From an uncultured Nocardioides sp. (GTDB lineage Bacteria; Actinomycetota; Actinomycetes; Propionibacteriales; Nocardioidaceae), in NCBI RefSeq assembly GCF_947488515.1, contig NZ_CANKZF010000001.1, positions 1,364,001-1,428,000 on the forward strand: a DNA stretch of 64,000 nucleotides, in the 5' to 3' direction. The notes under the pieces are model-generated. The model saw only the letters and a list, made by a program, of their open reading frames with translations. It made no database searches and was not told the origin of the DNA. A program made the translations under genes and the position numbers. Positions 29,164-38,025 of this stretch are shown here, piece by piece; within the stretch, counting starts at the first letter, position 1, and the number at the start of each line of letters is the position of its first letter.

Positions 29164-29388
29164 ATGGACTCGACGATGATCCACGTCTGCCTGCAGACCG
29201 AGGGAGCACCGACCGGCGAGCACCACGAGGTGGGTGAGCGTTGGGTCTGCTCGTGCGGGGACAACTTCGTCTACCGCGAGGGCTTCAACCGTGCCGGCTA
29301 CCCGAGCCTCGGCTGGTGGCCCGCCCCGGCGATCCCGCAGCCGCGCCGGACCGCGCGCGGCCTCCTGTTCGGCCCGCGCAAGGGCTGA
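29164..29388 (+). CDS. small cysteine-containing hypothetical protein
   Basis: A 74-residue protein. It has Cys residues in HVCLQTEG and ERWVCSCGDNFVYREGFNRAGYPSLGWW, and ends with a basic tail. The CSCG pair looks like half a zinc site, but a full site is not evident. GGGAGGGAG about 6 nt upstream of the ATG at 29164 supports translation. Similar short proteins are common in actinobacteria without a function. It is in the gap between pmt and the convergent LysR gene. Confidence 0.65.
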   Translation: MDSTMIHVCLQTEGAPTGEHHEVGERWVCSCGDNFVYREGFNRAGYPSLGWWPAPAIPQPRRTARGLLFGPRKG

Positions 29389-29403
29389 CGACCTCGTCCG
29401 GCG

Positions 29404-30276
29404 TCAGTCGGCCCACGTCCGGCCGCGCACGAACGCCAGGAACCGCTCGGCCGGCGGCGCGAGCGGCCTGTCGGTGCGCCACGTGAGTCCGATCGTGCGC
29501 GTCGCCGACGGCGACGACAGCGCGAGCCCCACTGACCCCGACTGACCGGCGAACGCCTCCGGCACGATCGCCACCCCGAGCCCGGCGGCCACCAGCCCCT
29601 CGATCGTGGCGAGGTCGGCGCTCTCGAAGGAGATCCGAGGGCTCACGCCGGCCTCGGCGAGCAGCGACTGCACGAGCGCGCTGTGCCCGAAGCCGGGCGG
29701 CGTCGTGACCAGCTCGTCGTCGGCCAGGGCGGCGAGGTCGATGCGCGTGCGGTCGCGGAAGCGGTGCGTGGGCGGCACCACCACCACCAGCCGCTCACGC
29801 TGCACCGCCAGCCAGCCGAGGTCCTCGGCCCGGTCCATGGTGAGGCCGAGGTCGACGGCCCCGCGGTCGAGGTCGGTGCGGATGTCGTGCGCGGGCTCCT
29901 GGCTCAGCACGACCTTCACGGACGGCGCCGCGGCGTGGAAGGCGCGCAGCAGCTTGGGGACCAGCGTGGTGGCCATCGAGTCCAGGAACGCGAGCCGGAC
30001 GGTCCCGGTGTCCGGGTCGAGCCGGTTGGCCAGGTCGGTGCGCAGCTGCTCGTGGCGTACGACGAGGTCGCGGGCGGCGTCGAGCACCACCCGTCCGTCA
30101 GGAGTGACCTCCAGCCCGGCCGGCGTCCGCTCGAAGACGCGCACCCCGAGCTCCGCCTCGATCCGGGCGAGCGAGCGCGACAGCGTGGGCTGGCTGGTGC
30201 CGAGCGCCGCCGCCGTCTCGGTGACGTGGCCGAGGTCGCCGAGCTCGACCAGCCAGCCGAGGTCGCGGAGCATCAT
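29404..30276 (-). CDS. LysR-family regulator
   Basis: A 290-residue LTTR. The N-terminal HTH is ETAAALGTSQPTLSRSLARIEAELGVRVFER (about 20-50), followed by an effector domain with VRLAFLDSMATTLVPKLLRAF. The DNA helix starts with MMLRDLGWLVELGDLGH. It is divergent from the MFS exporter gene (70-bp gap) and probably regulates it; the effector is unknown. The start ATG at 30276 is 6 nt after a TACGAT -10 element. Confidence 0.92.
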   Translation of the reverse strand: MMLRDLGWLVELGDLGHVTETAAALGTSQPTLSRSLARIEAELGVRVFERTPAGLEVTPDGRVVLDAARDLVVRHEQLRTDLANRLDPDTGTVRLAFLDSMATTLVPKLLRAFHAAAPSVKVVLSQEPAHDIRTDLDRGAVDLGLTMDRAEDLGWLAVQRERLVVVVPPTHRFRDRTRIDLAALADDELVTTPPGFGHSALVQSLLAEAGVSPRISFESADLATIEGLVAAGLGVAIVPEAFAGQSGSVGLALSSPSATRTIGLTWRTDRPLAPPAERFLAFVRGRTWAD

Positions 30277-30282
30277 GCGTCG

Positions 30283-30288
30283 ATCGTA
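30283..30288 (-). promoter_or_regulatory. -10 element of leaderless lysR
   Basis: TACGAT, six bases (CGACGC), then ATG at 30276. Confidence 0.55.
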
Positions 30289-30346
30289 TCGCCCTACTCC
30301 TTTGGCGACATTGGACGCATGAGTCGGGAGAGCGGACCATCGACGG

Positions 30347-31597
30347 GTGCACACCGCCCAGCTCTCGCCCGTCGACGCCGGCCCGACGCCGTACCGCCCG
30401 GGCACCGCCGGCTACCGCCGCGTGATGGTGGCGGTGTTCGCCGCCGGGATGGCGACCTTCGTGCTGCTGTACGACGTCCAGGCGCTGCTGCCCGAGCTCG
30501 TCGAGGCGTACGACGTCTCCCCCACGCGCGCGACGCTGGCGATGTCGCTGACGACCGCGGCCCTCGCCGTGGCGCTGCTCGTCGCCGGGCCGGTCTCGGA
30601 GGCGGTCGGCCGGACGCCCCTGATCCACCTCGCTCTCTGGTCCGCCGCGGTCGTGGGCGTCCTGTGCGCGCTGGCGCCGTCGTGGGAGGCGCTGCTCGGC
30701 CTCCGGATCCTGCAGGGCGTGACCCTCGCCGGACTGCCGGCGGTCGCGACGGCGTACCTCCGCGAGGAGCTGCACCCCTCGGCGCACGGTCGGGCCTTCG
30801 GCCTCTACATCGCCGGCACCGCCCTGGGCGGCATGGCCGGCCGGGTGGTCACCGCCCCGGTCGCCGACGCCGCGGGCTGGCGTTGGGGCATGGCGGCCGC
30901 CGCGCTCGCCGCGCTCGCGTGCGCAGCGGTCGTGGCGTGGCTGCTGCCGGCGTCGCGCTACTTCGTGCGCCGGCCGGCGGACCTGCGGTCGGTGCTCGAC
31001 GGCGCCCGTGCCGCGGTGCGCGACCGCGCCCTGGTGGCGCTCTACGTCCTGGGCGCCTGCGGGATCGGCACGATGGTGGCGGTCTTCAACGCGCTCGGCT
31101 TCCGGCTCAGCTCGGCGCCCTACGGGCTCTCGGTCGGCACGATCAGCCTGGTCTACCTCGTCTACGCCCTGGGCTCGGTCAGCTCGGCGACGTCCGGCCG
31201 GATCGCCGACCGCATCGGCCGTCGCGCCACCATCCCCGTCGGCTGCGCGTTCGCCCTGGTGGGGGTCTGGCTGACCCTGGCCGACGCCCTGCCGGTCGTC
31301 GTCCTCGGGATGGCGGCGCTCACCGTCGGCTTCTTCTGCATCCACGGCCTGGCCAGCGGCTGGGTCACCGCGCGCGCCCACCTCGCGGGCGTACGCACGG
31401 GACAGGCCGCGGCGTTCTACCTGTTCGCCTACTACGTGGGCGCGTCGGTCTTCGGCAACCTCGGCAGCGCCGCCTGGAGCCACGCCGGCTGGCCGGGCGT
31501 GGTCGCCCTCGCCTCGGCGCTCCTGCTCACCGTCTGCGCGATGGTCGTCGTGCTGCGGCGCACGCCCGCCCTGGCCGCGCCGGGCGCCCCCGCCTGA
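30347..31597 (+). CDS. MFS transporter
   Basis: A 416-residue 12-span major facilitator of the drug/metabolite efflux type (YnfM/CynX-like). It shows MSLTTAALAVALLVAGPVSEAVGRTPL (motif A-like loop), RILQGVTLAGLPAVATAYLREELHP, and the second-half loop GRIADRIGRRATI. The start is GTG at 30347 (VHTAQLSPVD). The substrate is unknown. It is paired divergently with the LysR gene, implying inducible export. Confidence 0.88.
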   Translation: MHTAQLSPVDAGPTPYRPGTAGYRRVMVAVFAAGMATFVLLYDVQALLPELVEAYDVSPTRATLAMSLTTAALAVALLVAGPVSEAVGRTPLIHLALWSAAVVGVLCALAPSWEALLGLRILQGVTLAGLPAVATAYLREELHPSAHGRAFGLYIAGTALGGMAGRVVTAPVADAAGWRWGMAAAALAALACAAVVAWLLPASRYFVRRPADLRSVLDGARAAVRDRALVALYVLGACGIGTMVAVFNALGFRLSSAPYGLSVGTISLVYLVYALGSVSSATSGRIADRIGRRATIPVGCAFALVGVWLTLADALPVVVLGMAALTVGFFCIHGLASGWVTARAHLAGVRTGQAAAFYLFAYYVGASVFGNLGSAAWSHAGWPGVVALASALLLTVCAMVVVLRRTPALAAPGAPA

Positions 31598-31613
31598 CCG
31601 GTCCGGGCCCGCC

Positions 31614-32225
31614 TCACCAGGCGCCGGGGAACCTCGCCGATCCCGCGATCGCGAGCAGCGAGACGCCGAGCGCCACCGCGACGGCGATGAGCACCGACAG
31701 GCCGAGCCAGCGACGCCCGGGCAGCGCCAGCAGCACGAGCCCGACCACGGCCGCCAGCGTCGGCAGCACCCAGACCGGCACCACCGCGGACAGCAGGGAC
31801 GCCAGCAGGGCGAGGACCACGCCCGCAGCCGCTGCACGACCCAGCGGCACGGGCCGCGGCCCCCGCGGGAGGCCGACCTCGGTGACGGGGCCGGACGTGG
31901 GCAGCTGGTCGGGCGCCAGCACCCGCAGCAGGAGGGTGATGGTGGACGGGTCGGCCACCACGACGACGTCGCGAAACCGGTCGGCGACCGCGTGGCGGCG
32001 CACGACCTCGTCGAGCCGGTGACCGCGGTCCACGTCGGGGAAGCGGACCGGAGCCAGCACCACCTCCGGGTGGGCGGTGTGCCCGAGCCCCTGCACGATC
32101 CGCTTGCCTTCGGCGGTCGGGGCGGTGATGACGACCGCGGACGACCGGATGCCGGCCCGGACCCGCCCGACCTCCGCCGCGTCGGCCTGCGTGCTGACCA
32201 CGAGGATCCGCTGGTAGTCGCTCAC
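31614..32225 (-). CDS. uncharacterised protein with three C-terminal membrane spans
   Basis: A 203-residue protein I cannot place in a family. The N-terminal ~125 residues look soluble (SDYQRILVVSTQADAAEVGRV, then DRFRDVVVVADPSTITLLLRVLAP), with alternating beta/alpha character. The last ~75 form three spans (GVVLALLASLLSAVVPVWVL, LAAVVGLVLLALPG, LSVLIAVAVALGVSLLAIAG). GTG at 32225 follows a TACGGT hexamer by 6 nt. It is divergent from the peptidase gene across 42 bp. Confidence 0.7.
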   Translation of the reverse strand: MSDYQRILVVSTQADAAEVGRVRAGIRSSAVVITAPTAEGKRIVQGLGHTAHPEVVLAPVRFPDVDRGHRLDEVVRRHAVADRFRDVVVVADPSTITLLLRVLAPDQLPTSGPVTEVGLPRGPRPVPLGRAAAAGVVLALLASLLSAVVPVWVLPTLAAVVGLVLLALPGRRWLGLSVLIAVAVALGVSLLAIAGSARFPGAW

Positions 32226-32231
32226 GGGACG

Positions 32232-32237
32232 ACCGTA
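32232..32237 (-). promoter_or_regulatory. -10 element, minus-strand gene at 32225
   Basis: TACGGT, six bases, then GTG. It faces the GACGAT element at 32256-32261 in a 42-bp divergent gap. Confidence 0.5.
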
Positions 32238-32255
32238 ACGCCGGGCCGATCCTGC

Positions 32256-32261
32256 GACGAT
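32256..32261 (+). promoter_or_regulatory. -10-like element of S51 peptidase gene
   Basis: GACGAT, six bases, then ATG at 32268. The first base departs from TANNNT. Confidence 0.4.
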
Positions 32262-32267
32262 GCAGGG

Positions 32268-32924
32268 ATGAAGCTCCTGCTCACCTCCGGCGGCGTGACC
32301 AACGACAGCATCCGGGCGGCGCTGGTCGACCTGCTCGGCAGGCCGGTCGAGGAGTCGACCGCGCTGTGCATCCCGACGGCCCAGTGGGGTCATCCGAAGT
32401 GTGGTCCGGAGTCGCTGCGCCGCTTCGTCACCGACGGGTCGCCCCCGACGATGACCGGCCTCGGCTGGCGGTCCGTCGGGGTGCTCGAGCTGACCGCGCT
32501 CCCCACGATCGGCCCCGACCGGTGGGTGCCGTGGGTGCGCGAGGCCGACGTGCTGCTCGTCGACGGCGGCGAGGCGACCTACCTCGCCCACTGGTTGCAG
32601 GAGTCCGGTCTCGCAGACCTGCTGCCCGAGCTCACCGACACGGTCTGGGTCGGCGTCAGCGCCGGCAGCATGGCGCTCACCCCGCGCATCGGCGACCTGT
32701 TCGTCGAGTGGCGACCCGAGGACGGCGACGCGACGCTGGGCGTCGTCGACTTCTCGATCTTCCCGCACGTCGGTCTGTTCCCGGGCAACACCCTGGAGGT
32801 GGCCGAGCAGTGGGCCGCCGAGCTCGGCAACCCGGCCTACGCCCTCGACGAGCAGTCGGCGGTGCTCGTGGACGGCGACCGGATCGAGGTCGTCTCCGAG
32901 GGCGAGTGGCGACGGTTCGGGTGA
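32268..32924 (+). CDS. S51-type peptidase (PepE-like)
   Basis: A 218-residue cytoplasmic protein of peptidase family S51 (dipeptidase E/cyanophycinase-like). It shows LLLTSGGVTNDSIRAALV at the N-terminus, VLLVDGGEATYLAHWL, and the nucleophile elbow WVGVSAGSMAL with Ser near residue 129; a His follows in DFSIFPHVGLFPGN. Family members cleave after Asp or isopeptides. It is coupled to the next gene by a GTGA overlap, suggesting related amino-acid metabolism. Confidence 0.85.
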   Translation: MKLLLTSGGVTNDSIRAALVDLLGRPVEESTALCIPTAQWGHPKCGPESLRRFVTDGSPPTMTGLGWRSVGVLELTALPTIGPDRWVPWVREADVLLVDGGEATYLAHWLQESGLADLLPELTDTVWVGVSAGSMALTPRIGDLFVEWRPEDGDATLGVVDFSIFPHVGLFPGNTLEVAEQWAAELGNPAYALDEQSAVLVDGDRIEVVSEGEWRRFG

Positions 32925-33973
32925 GCACGGACCAGCGGCCCACGCCCTACCTCCGCGTCGACGTCGACCGGTTGCGTGCCAACGTGACCCGCGCGGCCAC
33001 AGCCGCTGTTGCCGGAGGTGTCGCGCTGCGTCCGCACGCCAAGACCCACAAGTCCGCCGACATCGCCCGTCTGCAGCTGGAGGCCGGCGCTGTCGGGCTG
33101 ACGGTCGCCACCGTCGGCGAGGCCGAGGCCTTCGCCGCTGCCGGCGTGGCGGACCTGTTCATCGCCTACCCGCTGTGGCTGACCGCGGGGCTGGCCGGGC
33201 GGCTGCGGTCGATCGCGTCGTCGGGGGTCCGGGTCGCGATCGGGGTCGACTCCGTCGCCGGTGCCCGCACCGCCGCCGCCCTCCTGGCCGGCTCGGGGGT
33301 GGAGGTGCTGGTCGAGGTCGACTGCGGCCACCACCGCAGCGGCGCCGAGCCGGCCTCGGCCGGGCAGGTCGCGCTCGCCGCCGACGACCTCCCCGTGCGC
33401 GGCGTCTACACCTTCCCCGGACACTCCTACTCCCCCGACGCCCGGGCGGTCGCGGCCCGCGACGAAGGAGTCGCCCTCGCGGCCGCGCGGGCCTCCGTCA
33501 CCGCCGCCGGCCTCGAGATCGAGGTCGTCAGCGGCGGGTCGACGCCCTCGCTCGAGCACGCCGACACCTCGGTCCTGACCGAGGTCCGGCCCGGCGTCTA
33601 CGTCTTCGGCGACGCCCAGCAGTGGGAGCTCGGCTCCGCGACCCCAGACCAGGTCGCGCTCACGGCGGTCGCCACGGTCGTGAGCCACGCCGGCGGCCGC
33701 GCCGTCCTGGACGCCGGGTCCAAGGTGCTGGGCGCCGACCGGGCACCGTACGCGTCGGGGTCCGGCCGGCTCCTCGAGCACCCCGAGGCACGGATCGTGC
33801 AGGTGTCCGAGCACCACGCGGTCGTGGAGCTGCCGGGCCGCCTCCCGCGGCTCGGCAGCAGGGTGCTCGTCGTGCCCAACCACTGCTGCAGCGCGGTCAA
33901 CCTCGCCGACGAGCTGTGGCCCACCACCGGGAGCGCGCCCTGGCCGGTCACCGCCCGCGGCCGCAACGGCTGA
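32921..33973 (+). CDS. D-threonine aldolase/D-serine dehydratase-like PLP enzyme
   Basis: A 350-residue fold-type III PLP enzyme (alanine racemase N-terminal domain plus D-Ser/Thr C-terminal domain). The PLP lysine is in LRPHAKTHKSADIA (about residues 38-51). The C-terminal metal site is HCC in VVPNHCCSAVNL (usually NHVCPTVN), and FPGHSY lies mid-protein. It would act on D-threonine, D-serine or a related D-amino acid. The GTG at 32921 overlaps the S51 stop. Together the pair could handle peptide-derived or cell-wall D-residues, which is inference. Confidence 0.85.
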   Translation: MSTDQRPTPYLRVDVDRLRANVTRAATAAVAGGVALRPHAKTHKSADIARLQLEAGAVGLTVATVGEAEAFAAAGVADLFIAYPLWLTAGLAGRLRSIASSGVRVAIGVDSVAGARTAAALLAGSGVEVLVEVDCGHHRSGAEPASAGQVALAADDLPVRGVYTFPGHSYSPDARAVAARDEGVALAAARASVTAAGLEIEVVSGGSTPSLEHADTSVLTEVRPGVYVFGDAQQWELGSATPDQVALTAVATVVSHAGGRAVLDAGSKVLGADRAPYASGSGRLLEHPEARIVQVSEHHAVVELPGRLPRLGSRVLVVPNHCCSAVNLADELWPTTGSAPWPVTARGRNG

Positions 33974-34000
33974 GCCGTCCGGTCGCAGGCGGCACGGCCG

Positions 34001-34987
34001 TCAGACGACGCCGCCCGTGGGGGTGTCGTGCAGCTCGGAGCGCAGCACGGCCACGGCCTGGGCGACCGCCGCCCGGGCCGGAGGCATGTCGTGCATCGAG
34101 TTGACCATGACGAAGTCGTGGATGACCCCCTGGTAGCGCGTCGACACCGTCGGCACGCCGGCCTGCCGCAGCTTGGCCGCGTACGCCTCGCCCTCGTCGC
34201 GCAGGACGTCGGCCTCCCCGGTGATCACCAGGGCCGGCGGGAGGCCGGCGAGCTGACGCAGGTCGGCGCGCAACGGTGAGGCGGTGACCTGTGCCCGCTC
34301 CTCGGGGTCCGTCGTGTACTGGTCCCAGAACCAGTGCATGCCGGTGCGGGACAGGAAGTAGCCATCCGCGAACTCCTCGTAGGACGCGGTGTCGAAGGCC
34401 GCGTCGGTGACGGGGTAGAACAACACCTGCTGCACGAAGCTCACGGTGCCGCGCTCCTTGGCCATCAGCGTCAGCGCCGCCGACATGTTGCCACCCACGG
34501 AGTCCCCGGCGACCGCCATCCGGGAGGCGTCGAGCAGGTTGGCGCTGCCTTCCTTCGCCACCCATTCGGCGACCGCGTAGCACTGCTCGATCTGGGTGGG
34601 GTAGCGGTGCTCGGGTGCGGGGTCGTACTCCGGGAACACCACCGCGGCGTGGGCGCCGACCGCGAGGTCGCGCACCAGCCGGTCGTGGGTGTGGGCGTTG
34701 CCGAACACCCACCCGGCGCCGTGCACGTAGAGGATCACCGGCAGGGTGCCTGCGGCGTCGACGGGACGCACCAGGCGCACCCTGACGCTGCCGGTCGGGC
34801 CGCCTTCGACGATCGTCCACTCCTCGTGCACCGGCGGCTTCCAGATCTCGGCGTCCTGCACGCCGTCGACGGCCTTCCGGCCCTCCTCGGGCGCGAGCTC
34901 GTAGAGGTAGGGCGGGTCGGCGGTCGCCTCGGCGAAGGCCTGCGCTGCAGGCTCGAGGGGCAGCTGACGGGGGTTGGCGGGCGGCAT
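34001..34987 (-). CDS. HSL-type alpha/beta hydrolase (esterase/lipase)
   Basis: A 328-residue esterase of the hormone-sensitive-lipase group. The oxyanion motif is YVHGAGWVFGN (HGAGW in place of the common HGGGW). The nucleophile is in VAGDSVGGNMS, the acid in ITGEADVLRDEG, and the His in VIHDFVMVN. The ATG at 34987 has AGGAG 7 nt upstream. It is divergent from the LAL-type LuxR gene. The 16-bp site at 35061-35076 lies 73 nt before its start, followed by a TACCGT -10-like hexamer, so this gene is a likely target of that regulator. Confidence 0.88.
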   Translation of the reverse strand: MPPANPRQLPLEPAAQAFAEATADPPYLYELAPEEGRKAVDGVQDAEIWKPPVHEEWTIVEGGPTGSVRVRLVRPVDAAGTLPVILYVHGAGWVFGNAHTHDRLVRDLAVGAHAAVVFPEYDPAPEHRYPTQIEQCYAVAEWVAKEGSANLLDASRMAVAGDSVGGNMSAALTLMAKERGTVSFVQQVLFYPVTDAAFDTASYEEFADGYFLSRTGMHWFWDQYTTDPEERAQVTASPLRADLRQLAGLPPALVITGEADVLRDEGEAYAAKLRQAGVPTVSTRYQGVIHDFVMVNSMHDMPPARAAVAQAVAVLRSELHDTPTGGVV

Positions 34988-35060
34988 GGACGGCTCCTGT
35001 GCGGTCGGTCGTGCGTGGCTAGACTGGTGCCGCCACGGTAGGAACGGCCGGTCGACGAAC

Positions 35061-35076
35061 GCATCAGTCGCGTGAC
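35061..35076 (-). promoter_or_regulatory. 16-bp regulator site, copy 1
   Basis: Read toward the esterase gene, the site is GTCACGCGACTGATGC. It is an exact copy of the site at 37936-37951. Its inner 12 bases (AGTCACGCGACT) are palindromic at 10 of 12 positions. A TACCGT hexamer starts 20 nt downstream (35035-35040), which places the site over the -35 region, as for a class II activator. Confidence 0.7.
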
Positions 35077-35097
35077 TCAAATCCCGGGGGAGGCACG

Positions 35098-37935
35098 ATG
35101 GCCGGGTCGACACGACGAGCGCGCACGCGCGACGCGTGGAGCGGTTCCGCTCACGGGCTGGTGGCGCGTGACGCCGAGCTCGGCGAGCTGCGGGACGCCT
35201 TGGCCGGCGGCGGCCGGGTCGCCACCCTCCTCGGCGTGGCCGGGGCCGGCAAGACCTCCGTCGTGCGCGCCGTCACCGCGGCGGTCGGCGCCCAGGGATG
35301 GCGCGTCGTGCACGTCCGTGGGTACGCGACCGAGCAGCTGCTGGGCTGGTCGACGCTGCTCGACCTCGTCGACTCCCCCGGGAGCGACGCAGCCGGCGTG
35401 GGGGGCGAGACGGAGCACGAGGACCTCGCCGCCGACCTGCGCACGTGCCTGACCGCCGGCTCGGCCGGCGACGGCTCCGCTGCGCTCCGGCTGCGGCGTG
35501 ACGTGCACCGCTGGCTGCTGGGCCTGGCACCGGACCGTCCGCTGCTGGTCACGGTGGACGACGCCCACTGGGTCGACGAGTCCTCGCTGCGCGTGCTGAC
35601 CTACGTGGCCAACCGGGTTGACGGCACCGACCTGTCGTTCCTCTTTGCCTCCCGTGCCGACGCCCCGCCGCTCGGCCTCGACGACCAGCACGTGGTCCGG
35701 CTGCGACCGCTCGACTCGACCGACTCCTACGCCTTGCTGCGCCGAAGTGCACCCGTGCTCGAGCCGCTGGTCAACGCCGCGGTCGTCGAGCGGGCCGCAG
35801 GCAACCCGCTGGCCCTGCTCGAGCTCGCCCGGACCAGCGCCATCGCCGCACCGGCCGGCACCGAGGCGCCCGGCGCCCTGCCGGCGGCCGTCGAGGCGGC
35901 GTTCGCTGCGGACCTGCCGCTGCTGCCGGAGCGGACCCGTGAGGTCCTGCTGCTCGTCGCCGCCGGCGGCGGCGACGTCCGGGTGCTCGACCGCGCGGTC
36001 ACCGGCGGCGCCGACGCCCTCGAGCCCGCCGAGCGGGCCGGACTCGTGCGGGTCCACGGCCACCGTGTCGACTTCCGGCACCCGCTCGCCCAGTCGACGG
36101 TCTACGGGGCGGCCACCTCCGTCCAGCGGCGGGCCGCACACGCCCGCCTCGCCGACCTCTACGGCCACGACGACGACCGGCGGATCTGGCACCTCTCGTC
36201 GTCGATCGACGCCCCCGACGAGGACGTCGCACTCGCGCTGACGGCGACCGCCCGGAGCCTGCTCGTCCGCGGCGCCCAGCGCGAGGCGGCCGAGGCCATG
36301 GTGCGCGCAGCGGAGCTCACCGAGTCGCCCGGGCTGCGCGACGACCGGCTCCTGGAGGCGATGAGCCTCACCACCGCGGCAGGCCACGTCAACCGCATCG
36401 CCCACCTCGCCGAGCTGCTGCGCGCCCAGACGTCGAGCCCGCTGGCCCGGGCCCACGCGGCTCACTACCTCGGTTACGCGCTGGCGCAGTCCATGCGGCA
36501 GAACGCCGCCCAGGCGGTGCTCGAGGAGGCCCTGTCCGAGCTGATCAAGCTCGACGACGAAGCCGGCTGGGCCGCCCTCACGACCCTGGCGTCGCTGACG
36601 TACCAGACCTGCCAGCGACAGGAGTCGCTCGCCCGCTGGCTCGAGCAGTACGACGCGTTGACGCCCGGCAGGCTGGCGGACAACCCGATCACGGTGGCGG
36701 CGCGGGCCTGGATCCGGACGGCGCTGGACCCGCTCGCCCGACCCCGTGACGTCAAGCAGCTGCTGCGGGAGGCCCCGCCGCGGCTGCCCGGCGACCTGCC
36801 CCCCTACGACCGCGCGGCCCACGACATGCTGCTCGGCGCCACCGCCTGGCTGCTCGACGAGCACGAGACCGCCCTGCGTCACCTCAGCGCCGCCAGCGAC
36901 CGGATGCAGCGGTCCGGCCATGCCACCCCGGTGGTCCAGAACACCATGGCGCTCGGGCAGGTTCAGTTCGACATGGGGCACTACGACGCCGCCGACGCCT
37001 CCGGGCGGCTGATGATCGACATCGGCGAGGCCGAGGTGCTCGTCTACTACCAGTCGGTCGGGCGCGAGCTCCGGTCCCGGGTGGCTGCCGTCCGCGGACG
37101 CAGCGACGAGGCCCTCGCCCAGCTCGACCGGCTCCTGGCCGAGGTCGAGCCGGGCCAGTCCGCCTCGCTGGAGGCCAACCTGATCGTCTCGCGCGCCAAC
37201 GCCCTGGTCGGCCTGCGCGACCACGAGGCGGCCCACCAGCAGCTGCGCGCGCTGTTCGACGCCGCGGCCAGGCCCCTGCACCCGCACGTGTCGTTCCGGG
37301 CGCTCGGCGACGTGGTGTCCGCTGCCGTCCGCGTCGGCCGCGGTGCCGAGGTGGTCGACCTGGTCCGGTCGGCCGAGGCGAGGATCCCCGACCTGCCCGG
37401 CGAGCGGATGACGCGCACCCTGTCGCGGGCCAAGGCCCTGGTCGACCCCGACCCCGACGTCGCCGACGCGCTCTTCCGGCGGGCCGTCGACGAGCCCGGG
37501 AGCGCCACCTGGCCGTTCGAGCGCGCCAGCGCCCTGCTCGACCACGGGCTCTGGCTGCGCCGCCAGCACCGGGCGGGCGAGGCACGCGAGCAGCTGCGCG
37601 CGGCCCACCAGCTGTTCCTGCGCCTCGGAGCGCTCCCGTGGGCGGCCATGGCCGAGGTCGAGCTGCGGGCGGCCGGCGTCCGTGTGGACGGCGATGCGGA
37701 GTCCGCCGACCGGCTGGCCGGGCTCACCGCCCAGGAGCGCGAGATCGTGCTGCTCGCGGCGACGGGGCTGAGCAACAAGGAGATCGGGGAGGCGCTGTTC
37801 CTGTCGCCGCGCACGGTGGGGGCCCACCTCTACCACGCATTTCCCAAGCTCGGAGTCACCGCGCGGACCCAGCTGCGTGACCTGGTCGCCGACGTGGTCG
37901 CCCAGGCAACGGACGGCGGAGAGGGACAGATCTAG
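35098..37935 (+). CDS. LAL-type LuxR-family ATPase regulator
   Basis: A 945-residue large ATP-binding LuxR regulator (MalT-like/LAL). Walker A is GVAGAGKT at 46-53 and Walker B is LLVTVDD near 148-154. A long helical, TPR-like region (about 330-860) follows, then a C-terminal LuxR HTH in LTAQEREIVLLAATGLSNKEIGEALFLSPRTVGAHLYHAFPKL. The usual NKLG of the last helix reads FPKLG. GGGGGAGG precedes the ATG at 35098. It lies between two alpha/beta hydrolase genes that carry identical upstream sites. It most likely activates both, and perhaps itself, in response to ATP and an unknown inducer. Confidence 0.9.
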   Translation: MAGSTRRARTRDAWSGSAHGLVARDAELGELRDALAGGGRVATLLGVAGAGKTSVVRAVTAAVGAQGWRVVHVRGYATEQLLGWSTLLDLVDSPGSDAAGVGGETEHEDLAADLRTCLTAGSAGDGSAALRLRRDVHRWLLGLAPDRPLLVTVDDAHWVDESSLRVLTYVANRVDGTDLSFLFASRADAPPLGLDDQHVVRLRPLDSTDSYALLRRSAPVLEPLVNAAVVERAAGNPLALLELARTSAIAAPAGTEAPGALPAAVEAAFAADLPLLPERTREVLLLVAAGGGDVRVLDRAVTGGADALEPAERAGLVRVHGHRVDFRHPLAQSTVYGAATSVQRRAAHARLADLYGHDDDRRIWHLSSSIDAPDEDVALALTATARSLLVRGAQREAAEAMVRAAELTESPGLRDDRLLEAMSLTTAAGHVNRIAHLAELLRAQTSSPLARAHAAHYLGYALAQSMRQNAAQAVLEEALSELIKLDDEAGWAALTTLASLTYQTCQRQESLARWLEQYDALTPGRLADNPITVAARAWIRTALDPLARPRDVKQLLREAPPRLPGDLPPYDRAAHDMLLGATAWLLDEHETALRHLSAASDRMQRSGHATPVVQNTMALGQVQFDMGHYDAADASGRLMIDIGEAEVLVYYQSVGRELRSRVAAVRGRSDEALAQLDRLLAEVEPGQSASLEANLIVSRANALVGLRDHEAAHQQLRALFDAAARPLHPHVSFRALGDVVSAAVRVGRGAEVVDLVRSAEARIPDLPGERMTRTLSRAKALVDPDPDVADALFRRAVDEPGSATWPFERASALLDHGLWLRRQHRAGEAREQLRAAHQLFLRLGALPWAAMAEVELRAAGVRVDGDAESADRLAGLTAQEREIVLLAATGLSNKEIGEALFLSPRTVGAHLYHAFPKLGVTARTQLRDLVADVVAQATDGGEGQI

Positions 37936-37951
37936 GTCACGCGACTGATGC
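37936..37951 (+). promoter_or_regulatory. 16-bp regulator site, copy 2
   Basis: GTCACGCGACTGATGC begins at the base after the LuxR stop codon and lies 74 nt before the second hydrolase start. A CAGGAT -10-like hexamer (37972-37977) starts 20 nt downstream, the same geometry as copy 1. Confidence 0.7.
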
Positions 37952-38025
37952 CGCGGTGGATCGGGCTGGATCAGGATCGGAGCGTCCCGGCCGGCACCGC
38001 CGGCTCGCAACCCCGAGGAGACCCC